Origin: Auanema rhodensis
Taxonomy: Eukaryota > Nematoda > Chromadorea > Rhabditida > Rhabditidae
DNA: 64,000 nt
Assembly: GCA_964057225.1 (NCBI GenBank)
Contig: OZ059898.1
Location: 15,663,267-15,727,266, forward strand
Direction: 5' to 3'
Part shown: positions 1 to 12,129 of the stretch, piece after piece
Position numbering within the stretch: the first letter of the stretch is position 1
Layout: the number at the start of each line of letters is the position of its first letter
The notes under the pieces: generated by a model
Database searches by the model: none
Told to the model about the DNA's origin: nothing
The model's input: only the letters and a program-made list of their open reading frames with translations
Translations under genes and position numbers: made by a program

Positions 1-750
1 TCTCTCTTTCTCTCGCTCTCTCTCTTTTTCTCTTTCATTGTATCTTTCGAACTTTCTATCTCCTCCCTCCATATATACCTCTGAGACCGCGCGTGTTTAT
101 TTCATTTCGAACTTTTCAGCCATTATCACAGACTATAGAGACAACTGAAAGATATTGGACAACATTGACGACGACGACGACGACGACGATAACGACGACG
201 ACAATCTTCATATGTTCATGTATGATGTATGAAATATCAGAAGATTATTATATAACAAACAATACTTGTCATTGCGGAAGCTTTTTTATTTTATTTTTCT
301 TATCATCAAATTTTTTAAAATTTCTCATAAATTCAATATTTCAATTAATTGTTCATGAACAATACTTATATATATAAATAATAAACACAATCTTATATCA
401 TTTAGATTGTTTGATATGTCGCATTATGATTCTTTTTCATATTTTTTCAAAAGTTATCTTCTGATTAGTTATTCAGATACTTACATCCTTTTTCCGTCTT
501 CCACCTTCTTTTTCACATTAAAATCTTTGCAAGTTGCAAAAAATATGAAAAATACTTTCAAAAATTCACTAGTTTGATTCAACATTGATAATGAGAAAAC
601 CATACTTAATCGGCAACATGTTTTAATGGACCGATGAGCTTTTCGTCATTTTTTTCATTTTTTCCTCAATTTTCCGCTAACATTCACTTGTTAATGAAGT
701 AATTTTCAGAATATTGTGGTTTAATCTGGTTTATTGTATTATATTCTAAG
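1..750. other. Intergenic, low complexity
   Basis: No gene is supported here. The first 65 bases are pyrimidine-rich CT repeat, and about 167-205 is an interrupted GAC trinucleotide tract. A 94-codon open frame from 93 runs through the repeat and has no protein character. The last bases (741-750) form a 3' splice acceptor directly before the start codon of the chemoreceptor gene, so part of this stretch is probably its promoter or outron. Confidence 0.6.
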
Positions 751-3050
751 ATGGTTGTCGTTTGTGAACCAATTGTTGCTAAAGAAATGACAGAATTGGC
801 TTACAACGTTCCAATTTTCATTCTTTGTGTTATAAAGACCGTGTTGGGTCCCCTTGGTATTGGAATATCATGCAGAGCTGTTTATAAATCTGTAAGCTTT
901 TCCTCTATTACAACTTATTATGAAACTTAGATTAGGTTGTATAGTATGCTATTCTTATTATTCTTATTCTAAGTAATGTTGTTGTTGTTGTTGTTGTTGT
1001 TGTTTACCAATTTGAATATATCATAATAAGATTTATTTATTTTCAGAAATTACAATGGCTAGGACACCCGAATGCTAAATGCATCTTCTTAACTCATATC
1101 ATGTCCACAATTTTTGCAGCATTTTGGTTATCTTATATGTACTTTCATGATAGTTTACGGTAATATACTGTTCTATTTTTATTTATATATTTATATATAA
1201 AGTTTTCCTTAGATTTACGTTGAATATTAAAAATCCATGTGATCGAACATTATCAGCTTTTTGGGCTTTCCATGCTATTATGTTATATGCTGCTGGTGAT
1301 TGTTGTCAAGTAATTCTATTCTTACTTTCTTTGATAATTGCATGAATTTATTTTTTTTTATGTAAAGAGAGAAAGAAAAATAATAACATAGTTATGATGC
1401 ATATACATATGTATATATCAAGATCAGCTGTACAATCACAAACTTTGAAACTTGAAATAGTGAATGACATCAAAAACAATATAGTTTTTTTTCTTTAATA
1501 AGTTTGAAACTAGTATTTTACTGGATAAAATAATATGAAATTATCATAAATTAATAAATATTGTGAAAATTAATATTATTTAAATTATAATTTTTAAGAA
1601 TTATAATTCTGATTATATATTTTTATAGATTTTTACCCTATTTTCATTATCAATTGAACGCTTACTAGCATCTATTTGGCCTGAAACTTATGAAAAAGTC
1701 AAAACATTCAAATATGGATTAATGCTATCAATCATCAGTGTATGTTTATATAAATAGAATATTTTTTACGTAATATTATAATGTTTCAAATAGACAAAAA
1801 TTGATTTTATCAAATTGTTTCAATCACTTTCATTAAAGGTAATTCTTGGTATTGGGACTGTTTATGGTCTACTTATTCCTGGAATTAGCTATGATAAGCC
1901 TAAATCAGTGTTTAGTGTGGTTTATGATTTCAATAGATCTAGATATATGGTATGATTATAAATTCCTTAATTTTTCTATCATTTCCATTTGGATTCACCA
2001 ATTGTAGATACTTAAATGGATTGAATTCGCCTGTGAAATTGCATCATTAAGCTTGTTTTCGTTTGTATATTTCTATAATAAACGTGGAGCCCTTCAAAAA
2101 TTTCGATCTACGCTAGGCAGCAATTATCAAAAGTTGGAAAATAGGTAATCTTTCATATAGATCTTAGATGAAATTTATTTTTGTAATCACTTTTTTTCAG
2201 AAAAATTGTTGAATTATTATGGCCTGTATTCATCGTACAATTTCTTATTTATACATTAAATCATTTTGGTTTAAGCATTCTTGTAGTAAGTATTTGAATA
2301 TTTTTCTATTTAAAAACAAAATTTGCAAAAAGTAAAGTACAAGTAATTGAAAAATTTCAAAATTTCAAAAGTTCAAATTCAATGAAAGAGCATTGTTATT
2401 ATTATTATTATTATTATAATTATTAACTTAACTATATGATATTATTTATAAATCAAAATCAAAATTGAATTTTCAAAACTAATATGCTATTATGAAAAAA
2501 AAATTATTTTTATAATAATATACAGTATACATGAACTAAATTACAATAGATGTTTTTGGAAAAAAAGGGAAATCAATTCTTCAGTTTCTTCTTCTTCTTT
2601 TAGTATTTTTTTAAATTTCAAATAATAGAAAATACAGATGTTCTTTAGAAAATGCAAACATCTATGTATATTTGCATGTTTATCATATTCATTCACAGTT
2701 TTATTTTTTGTTCCTTCTTGCTCTTCTTTAAGCTTTTTAATTAAAAAAAAAGTAATTTATAATGCTTACTCTAATATCTTAGTTAAATAACATTATAATA
2801 CTACAAGATGAAGAAATTATAGAAAAGTGGTACTGTTCTATCAGCTATTGACTTCTTTGTTCGAGGCGAATTTGTTGCTTGGACCGGACTTTATTCAGTA
2901 CTCATGCCATTAATCCTTAGCAAGACCATTGCAAGACGTAATAGACGTCAAATTCAAAGTACGAGTATACAAAGTCAAAATATGTTTTTACCTATCGATC
3001 AACTATTCGATCAACAAAAAATCAAAACTAACAGTTCAAATAAAAAATAA
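751..3050 (+). CDS. Nematode serpentine chemoreceptor (Sra superfamily type)
   Basis: Eight exons join in frame (751-891, 1047-1159, 1213-1309, 1629-1739, 1839-1949, 2008-2144, 2201-2285, 2823-3050) to about 340 residues with roughly seven hydrophobic segments. The middle of the protein carries SIERLLASIWPETYEKVK, the E-R-x-x-A...YE signature after TM3 that is familiar from the nematode Sra/Srab/Sre receptors. The last exon has a GEFVAWTGLYSVLMPL segment followed by a basic, polar cytoplasmic tail. Such receptors usually sit in cilia of chemosensory neurons and detect environmental chemicals; ligand and expression cannot be read from the sequence. The start is the ATG directly after an acceptor (attctaag). 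Intron 1 contains a TTG microsatellite (about 978-1003). Assignment to one family within the superfamily is uncertain. The gene is convergent with the coiled-coil gene at 3.7 kb. Confidence 0.8.
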
Positions 3051-3247
3051 AAAATATTATTATTATTCTTGTTATTATAAAATCTTTAACTATATGTATA
3101 TACTGTATTAAAATGTTATATTATTTAATTATTTAATTATGTATATTATATAGGTTAATTATTATTTATTTTAAATTGATTTATATGTTCTTCCATTCAT
3201 TCTCTCCCTTTCAATATCCACATATCTTATTGTAACTATTGGCTAAT

Positions 3248-3305
3248 GTCATGATACATGATGATGAAGTATCATCGGCTTTACTTCTTCATGTCATATC
3301 ATGAT
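3248..3305 (+). other. Imperfect inverted repeat, possible hairpin RNA
   Basis: Two 24-nt arms (3248-3271 and 3282-3305) pair with about 18 of 24 positions matching around a 10-nt loop. The element lies about 200 nt downstream of the chemoreceptor stop codon. The arms are rich in ATG/GAT triplets, so chance or repeat-derived pairing is quite possible. The geometry resembles a small hairpin precursor, but nothing else supports a microRNA. Confidence 0.2.
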
Positions 3306-3698
3306 GATATTCTTATATATGAGCATATCTATATAATATTGTTATTTTGACACTTTATATTCGCTCATTATGCAGAATGATTTGGATGAATATATACGTG
3401 AAGTACGTGAAAAAGTTAAGTGTGTATGCTAATATTTCTCCATGTCATTTAGAATTGACGCAAAACGATGATCGGTTGCATAATTGAATTGTGTTATATT
3501 ATATTATATTATATTATTACTATGTATGTATATATTAAAATTATTTATTTTAATATAAATAACTTTTTTTCAAATTTTTAATTGATTTATTTTGTGTTTT
3601 TTTTCTTAATAAAAACTGTACTGCATTATAAAGCTTTTCACATTCTGCATAAAATGTAAAATAATATTATTTAAGAGAATATATTGTTAAAATTATTT

Positions 3699-6600
3699 TT
3701 ATTTTCCTGATAGCTTCTCAATGTCCTGTCGTCGCTGAAAGTTTTTTAATTAAAAAAAAGTTTTTTTCATATAACAGAAATACTGACCTGTCGAGATTCC
3801 TCAGTTATTTTCTGATCCAACACATTCTTAACTGTTGTCACAGATTCAGCTAGTTTTCTGATTGCAGTCTTACATTCATCCACGTCACGACGTAAAATCT
3901 AAATTAAATTCAGAATGAGAATAAGAATATTAGTAAAGCATATACAGCATCATCTGGCATCTGATGTTGCTTCATCTGTAATCGTTGGAATGCTTCCTGT
4001 AGCTCTTTGATTGCTAAGTATCTATAAGAAAGAGAAATAACAAAAGACTTAATCGAAATAAATCATTAACAATCTCTTCAATAATATATAAAGGTATTGT
4101 TTAAATAATGTTTTGACTAACCTTTCTTCCTCTTCTTTGTCAATACGTGAATTAAGTTGATGTTTCAAGTTGTCAGCTTTAGCTGATAGTTCATTTAACT
4201 AAAATAATATAGTTAATTTTTGTTTTTTTAAACATAATATGATATTATAATGTAACCACATCCACTTCACTAAATTCCTTTAATATTTTTAAATAATAAA
4301 ACATACATCTTGAGGTATTTGTTTTTCAACTTTATCACGTATTCGTTCCTGTGTTCGTTCAAGTTCATCCTAAAAAAATATAAATAACATAAATTTGTAA
4401 ATAAAAAAGGAAAATAGGAATTACCTGTACACTATCAATCTTAATCATTTGAGCTTTAAGCTTATTCGTATGTTCATTTTCGTCTAAATTAACCATTTTC
4501 TGGGCTAAATCTCGTTTATCATGATATAAGCCTAAATAAGAAGAAAAATAATTAAATCGAATGGCCAGTAGATTAAAGCAAGAAAATTCACCTGTTTGAA
4601 CACGAGTCATCTTCTCTTCTAATTTCAAAAGACCTTCCATGCTCAATTTATTTTTGTCAGCAGCAATCGCTTCCATCTCTCGTCGCAACTTAAAAAGTGA
4701 CAGAATTTTCTATTTCATCAAACTCATTGAAAAGCTTCAAACAGGAACAACTCTCTAATTAAATTCTCAAGAAATGGCTAACGGTCTTAGATTAATGCGA
4801 AGAAGAAGAAATCAAATTGCCGTTAAAGCTCTGGTACTGGCTAGTTATGGGCGAGCAAGTGAACGCTTGCTTAAGCATGGTATCAGGATAAGTTCTTCTG
4901 CTCTATTCCTTATCTTTCTGTTTTTTCTTCTAGCTTTCCATCGTTCCCTCGTTCCTTATTTCGTTAGCGCCCCCCCCCCCTCTCTCTTTCTCCCTTTCTC
5001 TCTTCTACTTAGTCATTTTCTTGTTGGATTCTCAATCTCTTACATTTATATTTTCTTTCTATATGCTCTTAGCTTATTTTTTTATTTTCGTAGGACCGGC
5101 CCGTAGCAGCTATCACACGGAATGGCGCGAAACTCAAAATTTATTGGAATTTTTTGTTCCTCTTCAGAGAGATGTCGTCGACACAACTTGGCTGTCAGCC
5201 ATCATCTGTAGTTCTGTGCCATAGCTTCACATCGAAAAGATTGATTATGGGCAAAAGCATACGAGCCTACGGAAGTTATTTTTTGCCGGTTGACTGGATT
5301 GAAAGAACAGAAGATTGAAAATCTCTGGGCTTTTCACGTGGTGATCTATGCCATAAGATGGAATTGGATAAAGAAGTAGAGAGAGAGACAGAGAAAACAC
5401 GTCGAAACAGAAAAAAAAACGAAGTTGATTGCCAAGAAATATTTAGTGAATGGCCGATGAAAGTTCAGGTTTTATGAGCAATGTGAGGCAGGATCAACGA
5501 CAAGCACATGACTGGTCATCGACCAATTCCTCAAAATCTCCGCTTTTTTAGTGACTTTTTTTGTTTCTTAATTGAATATTGAAATGGATGAGAGGAATTG
5601 TTTGTGTATGTATCTATATTCTAAGCTGAAACTGAAAAAGAAAGGAAAGAAGAAGTTGAATAAGAAGTAATATTGAAATGAATTGATAAGATAACTTAAG
5701 ATAAGAAAGTTAATTCTGGATATAGTATATGTATATATAGATTGCTTGGTTTATAAGATTTTCAATTGAAAATACGTTTATATAAGAAGCATATTAGGAA
5801 ATATTGTATATATGTATACACTATGTTACTCAGCTGTTAATCATTATACTACTAATGCCCTTATATGGAAAAAATAGATTCAATCAAGAATAGGTTGATA
5901 AGTTGTCTTAGAAAGACAAGACTCGCTTTCAGGCGATTGTCATTTGAGATTCATCCAGATAGTTGAATATGTATTATGTTAGTCATTCTAATCAAATTTA
6001 ATAAAGAAAATAAAAGATTTTTTTGATAAAAAAAGAAAAGAAAAAAGGATTGTACCTTGAGCATACCCATTCCACCAATTAATGCACACATTTTTGGATT
6101 GAATATTAGAATTCAATTAACAAATTTTTAGAAATGAATAGAATCCGGAAAGGACAGACTGACGATAGACGACACTGATGATGATACTGCTACTGCTGGT
6201 GATGATGATGACGATGCTGATGATGATGAAGAGGAGGAGGAGAAGAAGGAGTATAGTGATACTGGAGCTGATGATGAGAAGGAGGAGGAGATGGAAACGA
6301 AGATGATCATATGCTTTAAGCCATGAAAAAGAAGCTTAAGTGAAGAGGGAGGAACGCGGCGGAAAAGGGGAGGTGATGGACTAAGAGCCGAAATGATGGC
6401 TAAAAGGACGTATAGTTAACCAAGATTAGAAGGTTCACTTTCATGTTCTTACTCATAAATTTTCTTTCTTTTTGAATATGTATTATGAGTCTTTGTCGCT
6501 CAAAAGCCAAAATCTTCTTTTCGACCAAAAACTAGCCTTTCCTCATTAAACTTCTTAGTAAAAACTTCTGAACGCCAAAGAAATGAGCACATATTCGAAG

Positions 6601-9019
6601 TTTTATTAGGTTAAAATGGCTTTCATTATCTTCTAAAGGCGAACAGAAAATTTTTTTTTCAGGTTTTAAGTCCAAAGATCTTATAACTGGAAGAGGAAAT
6701 ACTACTGCTATCATCAAACTTACAGCATCAATATCAAGGGCTGGCATTCGGGAAACACCTTTTCCTGATTTCACATCTTCTATTGATTTGCTCATTCCAC
6801 CCATATAAATATTTATTCTTTCTTCAACTTCTTGGATTTTAGACAAAAGACCTTTTTCATGTAATTTCCTAAAATAATGGTAAATGCAGCATAGTTTTGG
6901 AACTTAACACCTAGATTGTATTTCTGCATTCATGAGTTTGTCCATCTTTTTGTTACCTAATTCCAGATGATGTTCTAAAGCAGCTAATGCTTCATTAACC
7001 TTTTGAAAGCGATCTTTCTGTTTTGCTCTATCCACCTGAAACATGAAGCTCAAGTTTCAAAACATCCAACTTTCAGTACTTGAATTTGTTTATTCAATGC
7101 TTCAATATGATCTGATTGAGATTTTGTTAAAAACTCCAGTTTTCTCTTGGAATCTCTATCTAATTCATTTAGATTATCATTATGAATACGAACAGCCTGA
7201 AACAAAATAAATGAATTCAGATAGCTTTCTATTCTTGAATTCTTAAATTAAATTTTTTTACTTACAGATTCAAGAGAAGAAAATTTATTATTAAAATCAT
7301 CACGTAATCTCGAATTCGTTTCGGTCATATTTCTTGTAACTTCTGTTGTTATTAAATTTATTTTTTCATTTAAACGTTTCGCTTCTTCAGAAAGTTTTTC
7401 CTTTAAAAATTGAAAATTAAATAAACTTGTAAACCTATTTCAGCATACTTTATCCATATCACCTTTCTTTGTTATATTATTCAAAATATCTGTTTTACTA
7501 CGATCTTGTTGTCGAATAATTTCTTGTAAACGATGAATACTGAAAATTTGAAGAAGATGAGAGAAGATAAAGTTGGAGAGAACTCTAGAATATCAGCATA
7601 AGCTTTAGCCTTACTTATCTCCAAGTTGCTTCGCTTCACGATTTCTCTCACTTTTCTCATGATCAAGTTGTTGTTTCAATTGCATTATACTGCTATGTAA
7701 ATCACGAATTTTGTTATCTAATTGCTGAGTTGAATTGGCTAATTTCTGAAAAATTTATTTGAAAGATTAGATCAGGTATTTTCAAAAAAAAAAGAAAAGA
7801 AGAAATTAATGGAAACCGATGGATCGACAACTGGTCGATTTTTAATTTCATTGTTGATATGCATTAAATCTTGTAGATTTCGATCAAGAGTTGTTCTCAA
7901 GCTGCTTATATCATTACCCATGGCAATCACCTGCAAAAAGAAAAGAATATAGAAATTCAAAAAGGAAAGGGGAAGAAATGAATTACTTTTCCATCAACAG
8001 ACATAACTTGTCGACGTAAATCATCGACATCGCGACTTCTGAAAATATATTTCTCAGCTGCAGAATATCATTTATGGCTATCAGTATCAAATAATATTAT
8101 GAAGCAAATATGTGTGATCCATGCTGTCCAATTTTCGTTTTTTTTTCTTTTTTTTTGGTTAAACCAAGACATTAATACATCAATGTAATCCTTTTGAGAA
8201 TGTTAGGAATTACCCGTTATTTCCTGAAGTCATAATTTGTCGTTGAAGAGCATCGTGATTTGCTTCTAATCGACGTCGTGCAGCCTGAAATGCATCTGTT
8301 TGGTGTGTGCCAGCCAATTCGTATGAAATAACCAAGGAAAAAACTGTCACGTAAAACAAAAAAACACAAAAAATATGAGAGAAAAAACCTGTTCAGCTGA
8401 TAAAAGTTCTTTGTTATGACGTTGAAGATCTACAATTTGGGATTGAAGTCCTTGAATAGCTGAGTTGTCTGGACGGCGATCAACGACAACTGGTGGACGT
8501 TGATTCAGGTCGTGTGCCTGCTATCGAGAAAATTCTTGGAAATTCCAAAATTTAAAAAAAATAATTAGATGACCACAGATGAAAAGTATGATCTACATGT
8601 AGAAGGAAAGAAACACTCAGAAAGGAAAAATCTCAAACACGGGCAAAAGTGCTGCATTTCACTCAAAACACCCAAATACCTTAGCTGAATTTAAAGAGGA
8701 TCTAGATCGGAAATCCATTGAACTGGACCGCTGATAAAAATTTTTTTTTGAAATATTAAGGAAAATCTCTTTTAAGTTATTTTTATTTCGAAAGAATTAA
8801 GTAAAAGCTTACTTTCACCCCTTCCTTAGGCTGTCTAGGTCCCTGACCAGAAGGTCTGAAATATCAAAATAATCTTAACAAATTTCTTAATAAAAGTAAA
8901 AAACAAGTTATTAGTATGCAGATCAAAATAGATTATAAAGGACGGCATGCAACTTACGCTAATCCTAATATGATGTCTTTAGCTGTATCTCTAGCTCCTC
9001 GATTTTTTTTGTACGACAT
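3699..9019 (-). CDS. Long coiled-coil protein, weakly FAM81-like
   Basis: About twenty small exons on the minus strand join into a protein of roughly 600 residues. It starts MSYKKNRGARDTAKDI (ATG at 9017-9019) and ends IEKLSGK with a stop at 3699-3701. The N-terminus is short, basic and Ser-rich (RSSSMDFRSRSS). Nearly everything after it is charged heptad-like helix without membrane segments or a signal peptide, for example DISSLRTTLDRNLQDLM and KRLNEKINLITTEV. The composition recalls FAM81-type coiled-coil proteins, but it is longer than the vertebrate members and I am not sure of the family. A structural or cytoskeletal role is all that can be inferred. One intron (about 4690-6723) is far longer than the rest. 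Upstream of the ATG a minus-strand acceptor (ttttag) lies 7 nt away, consistent with leader trans-splicing. Confidence 0.7.
4690..6723 (-). other. Long intron of the coiled-coil gene
   Basis: This roughly 2-kb intron joins ...PALDIDA to LRREMEAIAADKN... of the coiled-coil protein in frame. It holds an uninterrupted run of 11 C (4970-4980), a CT-rich stretch after it, and a GAT/GAG-rich tract near 6180-6300. Open frames here (for example 4774-5106 plus and 6128-6310 minus) are short and repeat-driven; I see no nested gene. Confidence 0.5.
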
Positions 9020-10290
9020 CTTATTTCTAAAACAATAAAATATTATTAAAAATAGATTTTTTTATAAAAACAACAAAACAAAACAAAAATATTTATAAAT
9101 TGAACTCAGCATACGCATGCTATTGCGGTTGTATGTTGATTTACATCATGAGCTTTAGCTTATAATGCTTGTAGCTTGCGTATCTTAGCGACGTCACTAT
9201 AGTAGAAAACCTGAAAAGTGGACAAAAGAAGAGAAATCTTTATTGCCAAAGTTTCAAAAGTATAATATCTGAGGTTGATTTTTTTTAATATTCATAATCT
9301 TCTCAGATAGTTTATGTAAAGTGCCGGGTGAAAATTAGCTAATAAATTAAGTTTTTGTAAGTTTCAGATCTGAGCTCTCATCTGATACTTCTTCATAGTT
9401 TGATTGTTTATAAAATTTTCGCTATTCTAATCGCATATCAAAATGCAAAGCTGTGCAACATACTTTTCTTCACCGTATCTTCTATTGTAACCTCATTTCC
9501 TACAGTAATCTCTAGAGTTCAATATGAGAAAAAGTTTAAAACATCTTTTTGCTTCTTCTTCGAGCAAAGATAAACGAACTTTCTTTGCAGGAATTTACAT
9601 AAAGTGAGTCTCTTTGTTGTATTTTTTTTGTTTTCGCCGTATTCTTTTCCGTCTGTACTAGTTAAGAACTAATACTACAACTAAAAACTACAACTGAGAT
9701 TATATCTTATATTATTGACAACTTTGTCTTTAACATTTACATCGGAAATACTTAATCGTTTTTTTTTCTTTTCTTTTTAAAGAAAATATGTTGTTAGATG
9801 GATGGTTGGTTGGATTGAAAAAACATGATAAAATTCTAATAATATTCATTATGAACTATCAGAAGTACTTTAGATATTCATACATGTATACAATATATAC
9901 AACGAACATTTTCACCGATTTTATCTGCTCAAAACTGGACTTTGGTCATATTTGACTGATCGCTCTAACAGTTTATGTTTTTCTGATCCTAGCTACGCCA
10001 TTTACTGGAACAAGGACAAGATCTTAAACTGGAATTGGTAGAAAGCATAAGCTCAAGGAGATCAGTATGCTCATAGTACGCAATGAGTAAAGAGTGTGTG
10101 GGTGTGTGGATCATCACCATATATGTACATATACGGAAATTCATTAAAGAAATCAAATAGCAGTTTATGAGGAAAATCCACCCAAAAGGACTTTGTAGAA
10201 CTTAATCGTTCCAGATTTATGAAACGGAAGAGAGCAGAAAAGGCTATCTTGTGCTGCATGACAAGTTGAATTATTATTTTCTTGTTAACG
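9020..10290. other. Intergenic, nothing recognised
   Basis: This stretch between two minus-strand genes is AT-rich, with short T runs and no open frame of protein character. It should contain the promoter of the coiled-coil gene and the 3' UTR of none other than the small secreted gene to its right. Confidence 0.4.
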
Positions 10291-11300
10291 TTATTGTCGA
10301 CTATTCAATTCATTATTGTTCAGGTGGTTGTTAATAATTTTAGCAGACATCGAGTGAATTCCAAGCTCGTATGCTTTGTTCTAAAATGAGAAAATTTGAA
10401 ACTTGAAGAACATAGGCTAATTCTATTACATGGAACTCTTTTTCAACTTGTCGTTCTCTTGCGAGTTCATCGTCAGTCATTCCATTCAAAATTCTACGCT
10501 AAACATGAATAAGATGACATAGAGCATGAAAAGAAAGTTTAAACTTACCGTCTGCTTTGTTAATTTCTTATAATGACGTTCTCCTGGCAAGGTAAAAAGA
10601 AGTTTGAACTTTCTTTGTTGTACAGCTTGCACCTGAAACAAGGAGAATGCTGGGTTTTTCAGTTTTTCCATTAAAATTACAATGATCGGCTCGAGTTCTA
10701 TTCTCTTGTCTAACCATTTTTTCAGTAACATCATATTATGAATCATATACTCATGAGTACGCTGAAATTATAATTTCAATGAGGAAAAATGTCGAAAAAT
10801 CAAAAAGTCAAGAATGTACATGGGTATCTTCATTTGGATGCTTTGTGTTGTTTGTTATAGTCGCAAGTTTCTTTGCATGACTCAAGGACTTATCCTCAAG
10901 AATACGGTATGTCTGAAATCATTATAAGTATGTAGGTAAGGTCAACTTTTCCCAAAAATGAAATGTAACTACGAACGAAAGCGCTTACTACTTGCATTCT
11001 TTCAGCAGAAGTCATGTTGTGATGAATGACATGATGATGATGATTGCTTGGCCGAGCATCTGAAGTTTATAAATTGTCTTTTATTTTAAGTTAAAACATT
11101 TTTAAAATTTATCAAATGATCAGGTTCAAACCATAGATCACTTACAGATTTTTGTATTAAAAATGAAAAACTATAAACACAAAAATTTTGTAAGAAAATA
11201 TTAAAAAGGACAAATTTTAAAAAAATTTAATTTTAAACTTACTGTTAATTATGATACTTTGTGAAAAAATTACAAAAATCGACAATAGAATAAGAATCAT
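10291..11300 (-). CDS. Small secreted protein, unknown family
   Basis: Exon 1 (ATG at 11298-11300) encodes a clear signal peptide, MILILLSIFVIFSQSIIIN. It splices to an exon beginning with a His-rich stretch (ARPSNHHHHVIHHN) and then to helical, charged exons ending ELNSRQ (stop 10291-10293). The mature product is about 160 residues, mostly helical and basic, with no cysteine pattern I recognise. Motifs include ERMQVTYRILEDKSLSHAKK and LPGERHYKKLTKQTRRIL. It might be a divergent member of a nematode secreted family such as SXP/RAL-2 (DUF148), but the match is not convincing and I assign no function. One 48-nt segment inside the fourth coding block (about 10634-10681) has a perfect GTAATT...TTTCAG intron but is also an open, in-frame 16 codons. 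Confidence 0.65.
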
Positions 11301-12129
11301 TTCTTAATGAACAATAAAATCAATATGTGAACAAGTATCTTCGTCCAACTAATAATAGACTGTTCACCTGGGTTAACTTTCTGCAATGAACCAGTGTCGA
11401 AGAGGATAGAATGGGGTAAGCGGGAAGGTCAGTTTATAGAAGAAACTGGAAAAAATACTATTTTCATGATTCTCAGCATGTCTAGGCTTGTTTCATGAGT
11501 TACATGTACTAGCCTATATACATATAATTCATATTATTACAGTTTAGAAAAAAAAATGAGAATAATAATTTTTAATTGGAAATTAATCTGAGAATTGTTT
11601 GATTTCGAAGGAATGTATATTTTGTGTAGTCTAGACAACTATCACTGAAGAGTAATGACGCTAAAAGATCAGTAATTGAAAATAAAACAGAATCAAACAA
11701 TAAAAATAGTTTTGCTGTTTCTTTTTGTCACAATAAACTTGCTACTCTAATGACAGCAGTCACTGGTAGTTATTAGCATAACATCCGTACCACGTTTACG
11801 TGGAACATCCCAAAGAGACAGTATCCATTTTTTATAATATTTACGACGTGATCGGTTGAATTTCTTTGTTCCGTTTTCTCTCTGTATATATATAGCCAAA
11901 AAATTATTTATGATCGTTCGATGTATAATATAGTAATAATTTATAATGAAAAAAACATTTTTACAAAAACAAAACATTCTTCACAGAAAAATACCCATGC
12001 AAGTTATGAATTTTGGCTTGTGACTAGCTATTTGCAATATATGCAATTGTTTTATTTAAGAGGATACGAGGTCTTTGTATCCATTACCAGCAACAGGCCT
12101 CCTTAAAACAACCGTTTTTATGAAGAAGG
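11301..12129. other. Intergenic, nothing recognised
   Basis: This gap between the small secreted gene and the 3' end of the TANGO1-like gene is AT-rich. Short open frames at 11747-11977 and 11921-12106 overlap each other on opposite strands and lack protein-like composition. The right end probably holds the 3' UTR of the TANGO1-like gene. Confidence 0.4.

Noticed and set aside
4774-5106. 110-codon plus-strand open frame with a hydrophobic end
   Set aside because: It lies in an intron of the minus-strand coiled-coil gene and crosses the C11 run and a CT-rich tract; the hydrophobicity is just pyrimidine-rich DNA read as Phe/Leu/Ser.
6128-6310. Ser-rich 60-codon minus-strand frame
   Set aside because: It is a GAT/GAG trinucleotide tract read in the Ser frame; there is no start context or splice support.
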